DNA of 64,000 nucleotides from Nitrospira sp. (GTDB lineage: Bacteria > Nitrospirota > Nitrospiria > Nitrospirales > Nitrospiraceae). The position numbers and the translations under genes were made by a program. This document shows positions 1-8,415 of the stretch, one piece after another. The stretch is from assembly GCA_024760525.1 (NCBI GenBank), contig CP060499.1, positions 1,240,001-1,304,000 on the forward strand. The letters run 5' to 3'. The first letter of the stretch is position 1; every line of letters starts with the position of its first letter. Under the pieces are notes generated by a model. The model worked only from the letters and a program-made list of their open reading frames with translations, was not told where the DNA came from and did not search any database.

Positions 1-1
1 A

Positions 2-211
2 GTAGGGGCATGGGGAGGAGCGCTGAGCGAATACGTCAGACACCCCGTCATGCTGAGTAGCGCAGCAATTATTCTCGTGGTCCCCACTGGCCTCCTAACC
101 GCGAGGCTGTTGGGGTTCAGTCCTACAACACAAACCTTAACGGCCATCGAGACAATTGTTGCGAATCTCTGTTGGTTACCGCCGCTTATCGGTTGGGTGA
201 TGCGCAAGTAA
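2..211 (+). CDS. C-terminal end of an unidentified membrane protein (partial)
   Basis: The reading frame is open from the window edge to a TAA at 209-211 and encodes 69 residues. It holds two hydrophobic stretches (around residues 19-35 and 53-65) separated by a polar linker, and ends with the basic residues MRK, so it reads as the last membrane segments of an integral membrane protein. It ends 28 bases before the efflux operon on the same strand and may be its first gene. The N-terminus is missing, so no family can be named. Confidence 0.5.
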   Translation, partial: VGAWGGALSEYVRHPVMLSSAAIILVVPTGLLTARLLGFSPTTQTLTAIETIVANLCWLPPLIGWVMRK

Positions 212-239
212 CTGTCCTCACAAGTAAGGAGGAGTTGTC

Positions 240-1499
240 ATGGTACATCCGTTGCTACGAGCTTTGCTTTTTGCAGGAGTCCTCATGCCGGTCCTCCTCA
301 CCGGCACAGTGGTCCTGGCGCAAGTTCAAGAGAGTCGTTCCTATCGATTAGAGGAAATGATCGGCGTGGCCCTACAGAACAACCCTGGTTTACAGGAAGC
401 GGCCAGCCTCGTCATGCGGGGACGCGGGATTCGAACAACCGCTTCGGCCTATCCCAATCCATCCATTGATGGAACTTTCGGACCCGGTAGAACCCGCGAG
501 TCTCTCGGAAATACTCAGTTCTTCGAGCGTGGCGTAACGGTGAGTCAACCGCTGGAGTGGCCCGGTATGCGCCAAGCCCGTCAGCGGGCGGCCGAGGCGG
601 GATTGGCCGGATTTGAGGCGAGCGCCGATGCGACTCGGTTAAATGTCCTTGCTGATGTCAAAATTGCCTTTTACCAACTACTTCTCGCCCAGCGCAATGC
701 GCAATTGATCACGGAAGCTCTTGCTATCGTGCAGGACTTCCACCGCAGCGTCAAAGCTCGCGTAGATGCTGGGCAGGCGAGACCTTTTGAGACCCTGAAA
801 GCAAATGTAGAAGTTCAAAAGGTCGGCAATGATTTAAATCACGCTCAACACACCTTGGTTGTCGCGCGGTCTCGACTAAATGCGCTAACCGGTGGTGTGC
901 TCGGCAAAAACTTCAATGTCCAAGGTGACTTCGTATCATCTCGACCAGAATTGTACCTCGAAGACTTAATTGCCAGCGCCCTACAACAGCATCCGACGGT
1001 TCATCGCGTCCAAAAAGAAATCGAACGGGCAGGGCACAGCGTTGTGCAGGAACGCCAATCTCTGATTCCTTTTGTCACGGTCTCCGGCCTGTTTCACCAG
1101 GAAGCGGCCGAGACGGCCTACCTGGCTCGCCTAAGTGTCCCCATACCGCTGTGGTATCGACGGCAGGGAGAAATCACGGTGGCCTTGTCGGCGAAGGAAC
1201 GAGCTGAGGCAGAGCAAGTGAGGACACAAAATGATCTAGTCTCAGCGATTACCGAATCTGTGGAGGAAGCCCACGCGGCACAGGACCAGCTCGACGTGTT
1301 TGAGAAAGGGTTATTGAAACAGGCTGAAGAGACGTTACGGATCGCAAAGATTAGTTTTCAGCAAGGCGCGGCGAGCCTTCTTGAGTTCATTGATGCCCAA
1401 CGAGTGCATCGACAGATGTTACTTGAGTATGCCCAGGCTCGGGCGAATCTCTCCGTCGAACTGGCGCGGTTGGAACGTTGGACGGGGGAACTGCGATGA
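240..1499 (+). CDS. TolC-type outer-membrane channel of a heavy-metal RND efflux pump (CzcC/CusC-like)
   Basis: The 419-residue length fits the outer membrane efflux protein family, which forms the trimeric outer-membrane exit duct of tripartite pumps. A signal peptide is visible at residues 1-27, ending in VVLAQ. The rest has the long helical character of TolC proteins, with two related halves (the second from about residue 235) rich in Ala, Gln and Glu. A strong Shine-Dalgarno sequence AAGGAGG at 226-232 supports the start. It overlaps the adaptor gene by four bases (ATGA) and is followed by the pump gene, which fixes its role in metal export. The metal cannot be read from this subunit. Confidence 0.9.
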   Translation: MVHPLLRALLFAGVLMPVLLTGTVVLAQVQESRSYRLEEMIGVALQNNPGLQEAASLVMRGRGIRTTASAYPNPSIDGTFGPGRTRESLGNTQFFERGVTVSQPLEWPGMRQARQRAAEAGLAGFEASADATRLNVLADVKIAFYQLLLAQRNAQLITEALAIVQDFHRSVKARVDAGQARPFETLKANVEVQKVGNDLNHAQHTLVVARSRLNALTGGVLGKNFNVQGDFVSSRPELYLEDLIASALQQHPTVHRVQKEIERAGHSVVQERQSLIPFVTVSGLFHQEAAETAYLARLSVPIPLWYRRQGEITVALSAKERAEAEQVRTQNDLVSAITESVEEAHAAQDQLDVFEKGLLKQAEETLRIAKISFQQGAASLLEFIDAQRVHRQMLLEYAQARANLSVELARLERWTGELR

Positions 1500-2722
1500 G
1501 CTGGTCTCGCTTCCGGTCACGAACGCGCATCGAAGCGATTTGCAGCCTGCTCATCTTTCTTGCCGTGGGCTGTAATGAGGGTCGTGTAGAGCAGCCATCG
1601 CCGAACGCAACAGCGGAGGCAGAGAAATTACGGGCGCGTCATGAGAGCAGTGAGTCACATCAAATGACAGTTCCACCTGAGGCACTCACAGGACAAGCTT
1701 TTCAGACAACCGTCATCGAACGCCGGCCCTTTCGTGATGAGATCACGGCCACAGCCACGATCAAGCCTAACGAATACCGTCTGGCGCATCTGAGTCCTCG
1801 CATTGAAGGCCGGGTCATCGAGGTCAAGGCGGTGCTGGGTCAACACGTCAAGTCAGGACAAGTCTTGGCCCTCCTGGACAGCATCGAACTGGGCCAAAAG
1901 AAATCCGACTTTCTTCAGGCGAAGACGAGCCATGATGTGGATATGCGAAACTATGTTCGGGAAGAGGGGCTGTACAAAGAACAGATTACCTCGGAGAAGG
2001 AATTCCTGGACGCGAAGGGACGCCATGAAAAGAGCCTCGCCGCCTATCGCGCAACCCATGAGGCGTTACGCCTCATCGGCCTGTCCGAGGAAGACATCAA
2101 GCGCCTCGATTGGAGTGCCAAGGAGCAACCCCTCTCTTATTTCCCTTTGGTCTCTTCCTTGAACGGAACCGTCATCGAACGGACGATCGCGTTGGGAGAA
2201 TTAATCAATCCGAAGGATACGGCCTTTACGATTGTCGACTTGGCTACCGTGTGGATCATCCTTGATGTCTATGAACAGAATCTTGCGGCTGTTCGAGTGG
2301 GAGCCGATGTGGAGATTACGGTGGATGCCCTTCCTGGCGAAATCTTCCAGGGAACAATCGTCTATCTCAGTGACGTCATGAATCCCGCGACCCGCACGGT
2401 CGATGCGCGCATCGAAATACCAAATCCCCAGCGTCGCCTCAGGCCTGGGATGTTTGCCAGAGCTGCGGTCATCTTGCCGGGCCGCGGCAATGATACGCTC
2501 GTCGCCCCGCTGGATGCTCTTCACCAGGTAAACGACAAGACCGTGGCGTTTGTGGAAAAGAAACCAGGCACGTATGAGGCGAGGCAGGTAACCGTGGGAC
2601 GGCGATCACCGCCGTATGGCGAGATTCGCTCGGGCTTACGTGAGGGGGAAAAGGTCGTGACGACTGGGGCTTTCTATCTCAAATCAATCTTACTGAAAGA
2701 ACAGGTAGGTGGAGGAGGTTAG
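1496..2722 (+). CDS. RND efflux periplasmic adaptor lipoprotein (CzcB/CusB-like)
   Basis: This is the membrane-fusion subunit that links the inner-membrane pump to the outer-membrane channel. I chose the ATG at 1496, which overlaps the preceding stop as ATGA. This start gives a clean lipoprotein signal ending in LAVGC with the lipidated Cys at residue 26; the upstream in-frame start would spoil it. The usual adaptor parts follow: a barrel-sandwich (biotinyl-lipoyl-like) segment around residues 95-130 with VKSGQVLALLD, a helical hairpin with coiled-coil character around 140-200, then beta-barrel and membrane-proximal domains. The 408-residue length is normal. Translation is probably coupled to the channel gene. 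Confidence 0.9.
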   Translation: MSWSRFRSRTRIEAICSLLIFLAVGCNEGRVEQPSPNATAEAEKLRARHESSESHQMTVPPEALTGQAFQTTVIERRPFRDEITATATIKPNEYRLAHLSPRIEGRVIEVKAVLGQHVKSGQVLALLDSIELGQKKSDFLQAKTSHDVDMRNYVREEGLYKEQITSEKEFLDAKGRHEKSLAAYRATHEALRLIGLSEEDIKRLDWSAKEQPLSYFPLVSSLNGTVIERTIALGELINPKDTAFTIVDLATVWIILDVYEQNLAAVRVGADVEITVDALPGEIFQGTIVYLSDVMNPATRTVDARIEIPNPQRRLRPGMFARAAVILPGRGNDTLVAPLDALHQVNDKTVAFVEKKPGTYEARQVTVGRRSPPYGEIRSGLREGEKVVTTGAFYLKSILLKEQVGGGG

Positions 2723-2751
2723 CGGCTGATGCCACTAGGAGACCACCTGTT

Positions 2752-5700
2752 ATGCTGAATCGAGTCCTCGAATTTTCGCTGGCAAACCGCTTTGTGATTC
2801 TGGTGTTTGCCCTTCTCATCGTCATCAGCGGCGTCTATGCCATGCGGCAGCTGCCGATTGATGCCGTTCCGGACGTAACACCGAACCAAGTCCAGATCCT
2901 CACGAATGGGCCTGGCCTTTCCCCGGTCGAGGTCGAGCAATTCATTACCTTCCCGGTCGAGACTGCGATGTCCGGATTGCCTGGTATCACCCTGATCCGG
3001 TCTGTCTCCCGGTTCGGGCTCTCGGCAGTGACCATCTATTTTGACGAGGGAATGGACATCTACTTTTGTCGGCGCCTGGTGATGGAACGATTGCCTCGGG
3101 CCCGCGAAGCGATCGGACCGCGTTTTGGTAACCCCGAGCTAGGACCAATTTCAACGGGATTGGGCGAGATCTTCCAGTTCGAGGTCAAAGGAAATGGCTA
3201 TTCCCTCATGGAGCGGCGGACAATTCTCGATTGGGATATTGCCTTTAAGCTCCGCTCCGTTCCCGGGGTGGTGGAAGTCAACACCTACGGTGGAGAGTTG
3301 CAGACTTACGAAGTGCAACTCGATGCCGCCAAATTAGTCTCCTACAAAATCCCACTCGAACAAGTCTTCCGGGCGCTCGAGCAGAACAATGCTAATTCCG
3401 GTGGAGGTTATATCGAACATGCCCAAGAGCAGTATTTAATTCGGGGTGAAGGTCTTGTGCAAACATTGGAGGACATCGACAACATCATCGTGGCGACCGG
3501 GCATAACGGAACGCCGATATATATCCGGAATTTGGGCAAGACGCGGTTTGCTCCTATGGTCCGGCAAGGCGCCGTCACACGCGATGGTCGTGGCGAGGTG
3601 GTTACGGGCATCGTCATGATGCTCATTGGTGAGAATGGACGCGTTGTCGTGGACCGGGTGAAAACCAAGCTGCAGCAGATCGAGAAAACCTTGCCGCCCG
3701 GTGTGACCATCGAGCCCTATTACGATCGCACCGATTTGGTCAGAAAAACGATTAACACTGTCAGTACCAATTTGACCGAGGGCGCATTACTGGTGATCGC
3801 CGTGCTGTTTCTCATTCTGGGAAATCTCCGGGCCGGCCTTATCGTCACCGCCGCCATCCCGCTTTCCATGCTGGTGGCGTTCACCGGGATGCTGACCGCC
3901 GACATCTCGGGCAACCTGATGAGTCTTGGCGCGATCGACTTCGGCCTGATTGTGGACGCGTCCGTCGTCATGATTGAGAACACCCTCCGGCATCTTGCCG
4001 GACGACGACAAGCCATCGACAGTAACCCGCACCTGTCGGAGGTCGACACGCGGGTGGTAATTCTCGAAGCCGGCCGAGAAGTGCTGCGCCCGATCGTGTT
4101 TGCGGTGGGCATCATTATCATCGTCTACCTGCCGATCCTGAGTCTGCAAGGGATTGAAGGAAAGATGTTTCGCCCGATGGCCGTGACCGTCATCTTTGCG
4201 CTCGTGGGGTCTCTAGTGCTGATCTTGACCGTCACGCCGGTGCTGGCAAGTCTGTTCCTTAGCCAAGGCGTGAAAGAGGAGGAGACCTGGATCATTCGTC
4301 AGGCCAAGCGATGGTATCGCCCATTTCTCGCAAAGACGATGCGGCGCCCGGCTATCGCCGGAAGCCTTGCCGCTGCGCTGTTTGCCACCAGCCTCGGCGT
4401 AGCCGCCTTTCTTGGCGCAGAGTTTATTCCGACGCTCGATGAAGGCACCATCGCCCTGCAAGCATGGCGGCTGCCGAGCGTCTCTTTAGAGGAATCAGTT
4501 CGGACCACGACCCGCATTGAGCAGGTCCTCAAAGAGTTTCCAGAAGTGGCCACAGTTGTATCGAGAACTGGACGAGCAGAAATCGCGACCGATCCAATGG
4601 GTGTCGAGGTTAGCGACATCTATCTCATTATGAAGCCCGATTCGCAGCGGACGAGCGCGAGCACGAAGGATGATTTAATTGATGCGATCAACGGGGCATT
4701 GGCTAAGGCTGTTCCAGGGAACACGTTTAGTTATTCTCAGCCGATTGAGCTCAGGGTCCAGGAATTAATCGCGGGAGTGCGCTCCGATATTGCCATTACC
4801 ATTTTCGGTGAAGATATGGAGACTCTGCGCCGCCTTGGTGATCAGGTCGTCCGGGTGGTCTCAGAGGTCCCCGGAGCGTCAGACACCAAGGCTGAGCAGG
4901 TGGCCGGCATGCCTTACCACGTGGTAGCCATCGACCGCGAAAAGATCGCTCGCTATGGCATCAATGTTGAGCAGATTTTGGATACCGTCACAACGCTGGG
5001 CGGACGGACGGTCGGACAAGTCGTGCAGGGGAATCGCCGGTTTTTCATGCAAGTGCGGTTTAGTCCTGAAGACCGGAAGAATCTCGAGCGTATTCTGGAT
5101 ATTCGCATCGCCGATGCAGAAGGTCGCCTCATCCCACTGAGGCAACTGGCGGATATTCGTACCGAAACCGGTCTGGCGCAAATCAGCCGGGAAAACATTC
5201 AACGGCGGCTGGCCGTCGAAACTAATGTGCGCGGGCGAGACCTCGCCGGATTTGTTGGCGCAGCGCAGAACGCGGTGGCCCGTCACGTGCCCCTGCCGCC
5301 TGGGTATTGGATTGAATGGGGTGGTGAATTTGAAAATCTGCAGCGCGCGTCTGCTCGGCTCGCGATTGTCGTACCGATCACGCTGTTTCTTATCTTCGTC
5401 CTCTTGTACACAACTTTCAATAGTCTCAGGCCGGCGCTGCTCATCTATCTTAATGTGCCACTGGCGGCAACCGGAGGCATTCTGGCGTTGGTATTCCGTG
5501 GCATGCCTTTTTCGATCTCCGCAGGAGTCGGGTTCATTGCACTCTTCGGCGTGGCGGTTCTCAATGGTGTCGTGTTGATGTCCTACATTTTAGATCTGCG
5601 AAAGCAGGGGCGCTCGGCGGAAGACGCAGCCTATGAAGGGGCGTTGGTCCGCATGCGGCCGGTCTTGATGACCGCGCTGGTAGCCAGCTTGGGATTCGTA

Positions 5701-5904
5701 CCCATGGCTCTCTCAACCTCTGCTGGCGCGGAAGTGCAACGTCCACTCGCCACTGTGGTGATTGGCGGACTTGTGACATCGACAGCGCTCACGCTTCTCG
5801 TCCTTCCGACGCTGTACGTCTGGGAAGAACGACTTCGAAAAGCATGGACCCAGCGAAAAGGGAGAAGCCAAAGAGATACCGTGCCCAATAGACCGAGTTT
5901 CTAG
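2752..5904 (+). CDS. czcA: Heavy-metal RND efflux permease (CzcA type)
   Basis: The protein has 1050 residues, the normal length of an HME-RND proton antiporter that expels metal ions through the channel and adaptor encoded upstream. It shows the N-terminal first membrane helix, large periplasmic loops and membrane helix clusters near residues 340-490 and 875-1030. Helix 4 carries DFGLIVDASVVMIEN, with acids D396, D402 and E409 at the spacing of the three essential acids D402, D408 and E415 of Cupriavidus CzcA. That pattern is typical of divalent-cation pumps (Zn, Co, Cd, Ni) rather than CusA-type Cu(I)/Ag(I) pumps. The exact ion is inferred. The last gene of the operon. Confidence 0.92.
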   Translation: MLNRVLEFSLANRFVILVFALLIVISGVYAMRQLPIDAVPDVTPNQVQILTNGPGLSPVEVEQFITFPVETAMSGLPGITLIRSVSRFGLSAVTIYFDEGMDIYFCRRLVMERLPRAREAIGPRFGNPELGPISTGLGEIFQFEVKGNGYSLMERRTILDWDIAFKLRSVPGVVEVNTYGGELQTYEVQLDAAKLVSYKIPLEQVFRALEQNNANSGGGYIEHAQEQYLIRGEGLVQTLEDIDNIIVATGHNGTPIYIRNLGKTRFAPMVRQGAVTRDGRGEVVTGIVMMLIGENGRVVVDRVKTKLQQIEKTLPPGVTIEPYYDRTDLVRKTINTVSTNLTEGALLVIAVLFLILGNLRAGLIVTAAIPLSMLVAFTGMLTADISGNLMSLGAIDFGLIVDASVVMIENTLRHLAGRRQAIDSNPHLSEVDTRVVILEAGREVLRPIVFAVGIIIIVYLPILSLQGIEGKMFRPMAVTVIFALVGSLVLILTVTPVLASLFLSQGVKEEETWIIRQAKRWYRPFLAKTMRRPAIAGSLAAALFATSLGVAAFLGAEFIPTLDEGTIALQAWRLPSVSLEESVRTTTRIEQVLKEFPEVATVVSRTGRAEIATDPMGVEVSDIYLIMKPDSQRTSASTKDDLIDAINGALAKAVPGNTFSYSQPIELRVQELIAGVRSDIAITIFGEDMETLRRLGDQVVRVVSEVPGASDTKAEQVAGMPYHVVAIDREKIARYGINVEQILDTVTTLGGRTVGQVVQGNRRFFMQVRFSPEDRKNLERILDIRIADAEGRLIPLRQLADIRTETGLAQISRENIQRRLAVETNVRGRDLAGFVGAAQNAVARHVPLPPGYWIEWGGEFENLQRASARLAIVVPITLFLIFVLLYTTFNSLRPALLIYLNVPLAATGGILALVFRGMPFSISAGVGFIALFGVAVLNGVVLMSYILDLRKQGRSAEDAAYEGALVRMRPVLMTALVASLGFVPMALSTSAGAEVQRPLATVVIGGLVTSTALTLLVLPTLYVWEERLRKAWTQRKGRSQRDTVPNRPSF

Positions 5905-5933
5905 CGTGAAGAAAATAAGTGAATGACAGGGGG

Positions 5934-5962
5934 TTGACTTCTTATTGTATGTCTATTATTCT
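5934..5962 (+). promoter_or_regulatory. Probable promoter of the ars operon
   Basis: TTGACT (5934-5939) and TATTCT (5957-5962) are separated by 17 bases. The predicted transcription start falls at about 5968-5970, on or next to the arsR ATG at 5969, so the mRNA may have almost no leader. There is no Shine-Dalgarno sequence before that ATG, which agrees with leaderless initiation. Confidence 0.45.
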
Positions 5963-5968
5963 GGAAAT

Positions 5969-6346
5969 ATGGAAAACAATGAAGCCGTAGCTGCTTTTGA
6001 CGCTCTTTCGCAGGAAACCCGTTTGAGGGTGTTCCGTTTGCTGGTTGAGCATGGAAGAGACGGTGCACCCGCCGGAACGTTAAGCGAGACGCTCGGCATC
6101 CCGCATAACACGCTGTCCTTCCATTTATCGCACATGAGCCATGCGGGCCTTGTCCAATCGCGGCGCGAAGGCCGCTCCATTATTTACAGGGCCAATTTTG
6201 AGTTCTTCACCGACCTCATCCGTTACATGGTGAAGGATTGTTGCCGCATGGAGTTTGCCAGTATTCGCGAGGATAAGAAACGGGGCTGTTCCGTTATTGA
6301 GATGCCCAGCTGTTGTCCACCTGTTACCAAGGGGGAAAAATCATGA
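5969..6346 (+). CDS. arsR: ArsR/SmtB-family arsenic-responsive repressor
   Basis: A 125-residue winged-helix repressor that should bind its own promoter and leave when As(III) or Sb(III) binds. The DNA-binding helix is around residues 43-60 (ETLGIPHNTLSFHLSHM). The inducer site is not in the E. coli ELCVCDL position; instead there is a vicinal pair C91-C92 in the C-terminal helix, with C107 and C115-C116 further on, resembling the site reported for Acidithiobacillus ferrooxidans ArsR. A TTG 24 bases upstream would extend the protein, but the ATG at 5969 matches the family N-terminus. The stop overlaps arsI as ATGA. Confidence 0.9.
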   Translation: MENNEAVAAFDALSQETRLRVFRLLVEHGRDGAPAGTLSETLGIPHNTLSFHLSHMSHAGLVQSRREGRSIIYRANFEFFTDLIRYMVKDCCRMEFASIREDKKRGCSVIEMPSCCPPVTKGEKS

Positions 6347-6816
6347 AACGTCTTCATATCCATATCGGTGTTGAAAATATCGGGCAAGCCATTCCCTTCT
6401 ACAGTGCCCTCTTTGGCGCGAAGCCAGTTAAGACTAAGCCGGACTATGCGAAATGGCTGCTCGATGACCCCCGTGTGAATTTTGCGATTTCGACCCGCGC
6501 TAGTAAGAAGGGCGTTGACCATTTAGGCATTCAAGTTGATGACAATGGTGAGTTGGATGAATTACGCGGACGGTTGAAAAGCGCAGCGTTGCCCGTATTC
6601 GATGAAGGTGAAACGGTCTGTTGCTATGCCAAGTCCGATAAAACATGGGTGCAAGACCCTGCGGGCGTGGCATGGGAAACCTACCGAACGATGGAAGATG
6701 CACAGATTTTTGCAGAGAAATCCGTGAGCGCCGAAAGTGCCTGCTGCACCCCGGAGACGATGGGCACGCCCAATTGCTGTGAACCTTCCGAGAAAACAGC
6801 GGGATGTTGCGGCTGA
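6343..6816 (+). CDS. arsI: ArsI-type C-As lyase (glyoxalase/bleomycin-resistance fold)
   Basis: The 157-residue protein belongs to the vicinal-oxygen-chelate family that includes ArsI, a non-haem Fe(II) dioxygenase cleaving the C-As bond of trivalent organoarsenicals, and the related CadI proteins. The features that identify ArsI are visible: H5 and/or H7 in the first strand, H60 in GVDHLGIQV, the As-binding vicinal pair C93-C94 in ETVCCYAKSD, and E112 in VAWETYRT. The tail is unusually rich in paired cysteines (three CC pairs in the last 32 residues), perhaps an extra thiol site. The start at 6343 follows GGGGGAAAAA and overlaps the arsR stop. CadI is the alternative name. Confidence 0.85.
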   Translation: MKRLHIHIGVENIGQAIPFYSALFGAKPVKTKPDYAKWLLDDPRVNFAISTRASKKGVDHLGIQVDDNGELDELRGRLKSAALPVFDEGETVCCYAKSDKTWVQDPAGVAWETYRTMEDAQIFAEKSVSAESACCTPETMGTPNCCEPSEKTAGCCG

Positions 6817-7238
6817 TGGAAAATCCTCCGCTCAAAGTGCTGGTGCTGTGTACGGGAAATTCCTGCCGCTCCATTATGGCCGAAGCCCTGATTAATCATC
6901 TCGGCCAAGGCCACTATCAGGCGTGGAGTGCCGGAACCATGCCAGCGCGTTATGTTCACCCGAAGTCGATTGACACTCTACAACGCCATGGTATCAATCC
7001 CGGGAATCCAAGCAGTAAGTCAGTGGATGAAGTGGCTTGGCAATCCTACAATCTCATCATCACGGTCTGCGACCAAGCCGCCGGAGAAAGCTGTCCACTA
7101 TTCCCCGGCAAGGCCAAGAAACTGCACTGGAGCACGCCCGACCCGGCGAAAGCTACCGGATCCGAGACCGAAAAAGACGCGGCGTTTGATCAGGCGTTCG
7201 TCATGCTCAAGAACCGTATTGAGGAATTACTAAAATGA
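6816..7238 (+). CDS. arsC: Arsenate reductase, low-molecular-weight phosphatase type
   Basis: This 140-residue cytoplasmic enzyme reduces As(V) to As(III), which Acr3 can export. It has the phosphatase loop C12-TGNSC-R18 near the N-terminus, the resolving cysteines C85 and C93 in the flexible segment CDQAAGESCPLF, and the DP motif around residue 108. Those cysteines are characteristic of the thioredoxin-coupled class (Staphylococcus pI258 ArsC) rather than the glutaredoxin class. The ATG at 6816 shares one base with the arsI stop (TGATG); an upstream in-frame start at 6804 would add four residues. The gene overlaps acr3 by four bases, so translation is coupled. Confidence 0.93.
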   Translation: MENPPLKVLVLCTGNSCRSIMAEALINHLGQGHYQAWSAGTMPARYVHPKSIDTLQRHGINPGNPSSKSVDEVAWQSYNLIITVCDQAAGESCPLFPGKAKKLHWSTPDPAKATGSETEKDAAFDQAFVMLKNRIEELLK

Positions 7239-8359
7239 CGGCACCCACGAGCAAACAACTCAATCTCTTTGAGCGATATCTCACCCTCTGGGTCGCTGGC
7301 TGCATGGCGGCGGGGGTTTTCCTTGGGAAGGCCTTCCCTGATGTCGTTCAGACCTTCCGAAGCCTGGAATTCGGAGAAGGAAGCCACATCAATTTCCCTA
7401 TGGCCATGTTGATCTGGCTGATGATCATTCCGATGATGATGAAGGTGGACTTTGCCTCCGTGCGCAATGTCGGCAAGCGGCCGAAGGGCTTGGCCGTGAC
7501 GTTGGTGATCAACTGGCTAGTGAAGCCGTTCTCGATGGCCTTCTTCGCGTGGCTGTTCTTTCGCTACATCTTTTCCGTTTGGGTCACTCCGGGGGAAGCT
7601 GACCAATATATCGCGGGTTCGATCATCCTGGCTGCAGCGCCCTGTACCGCAATGGTGTTCGTCTGGAGTTATCTGACGGACGGCGATCCCGGCTACACCT
7701 TGGTTCAGGTAGCAGTCAACGATCTCATTATGCTTGTCCTCTTCGCGCCGATCGTCGGGTTTCTGGTCAGCGGCGCGTCATCGCTCAGCGTTCCGTTTGA
7801 AGTCCTCTTCTATTCAGTCCTTGCGTTCATTGTGATCCCGTTGACCATCGGCATTGCAGCGCGGATGTGGTTCATCGGTCAGTACGGAAAAGAATGGTTC
7901 GAAGTGAACATAATAGGCCGGTTCGGCCCCGTCACCATTGTGGCATTGCTGCTCACCCTGGTGCTGATATTCGCCTTTCAGGCGGAGAATATTACCGGGA
8001 AACTCTGGCATGTCCTCTTGATCGCCATTCCGATTTTGCTCCAGGTCTACTTAAATGCGTCGCTGGCCTATGGGTCGATGAAATGGCTCAAGGTGCCGTA
8101 TTCGGTGGCGGCTCCGGGTGCCTTGATTGGGGCCAGCAATTTCTTTGAATTGGCCGTCGCCACGGCGATCGCGCTCTTTGGTGCTGAGTCCGGTGCCGCC
8201 CTGGTGACAGTGGTCGGCGTGCTGGTGGAAGTGCCAGTGATGCTCTCCATCTGTCGGGTCTGCAACCAGACGCGGCATTGGTTCCCCGCAGAGTCTCAAG
8301 AGAGAGACGGCCAGCCTTCACAACTCGTTCACGCTCGCGAGCCGGCCACGCTCCAGTAA
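7235..8359 (+). CDS. acr3: Arsenite efflux permease of the ACR3 family
   Basis: A 374-residue inner-membrane carrier with about ten hydrophobic segments that exports arsenite using the proton motive force. The two residues known to be essential in ACR3 proteins are present: C137 in AAAPCTAMVFVWS of helix 4 and E305 in ASNFFELAVATA of helix 9. It ends the arsR-arsI-arsC-acr3 unit and starts within the arsC stop (ATGA). It is not related to the ArsB antiporter. A polar C-terminal tail of about 30 residues follows the last helix. Confidence 0.93.
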   Translation: MTAPTSKQLNLFERYLTLWVAGCMAAGVFLGKAFPDVVQTFRSLEFGEGSHINFPMAMLIWLMIIPMMMKVDFASVRNVGKRPKGLAVTLVINWLVKPFSMAFFAWLFFRYIFSVWVTPGEADQYIAGSIILAAAPCTAMVFVWSYLTDGDPGYTLVQVAVNDLIMLVLFAPIVGFLVSGASSLSVPFEVLFYSVLAFIVIPLTIGIAARMWFIGQYGKEWFEVNIIGRFGPVTIVALLLTLVLIFAFQAENITGKLWHVLLIAIPILLQVYLNASLAYGSMKWLKVPYSVAAPGALIGASNFFELAVATAIALFGAESGAALVTVVGVLVEVPVMLSICRVCNQTRHWFPAESQERDGQPSQLVHAREPATLQ

Positions 8360-8415
8360 GTCAACTCGGGTCTCCCTCACACATCAACTTTTATGCATGA
8401 TGAAAGGAGGTTGCA

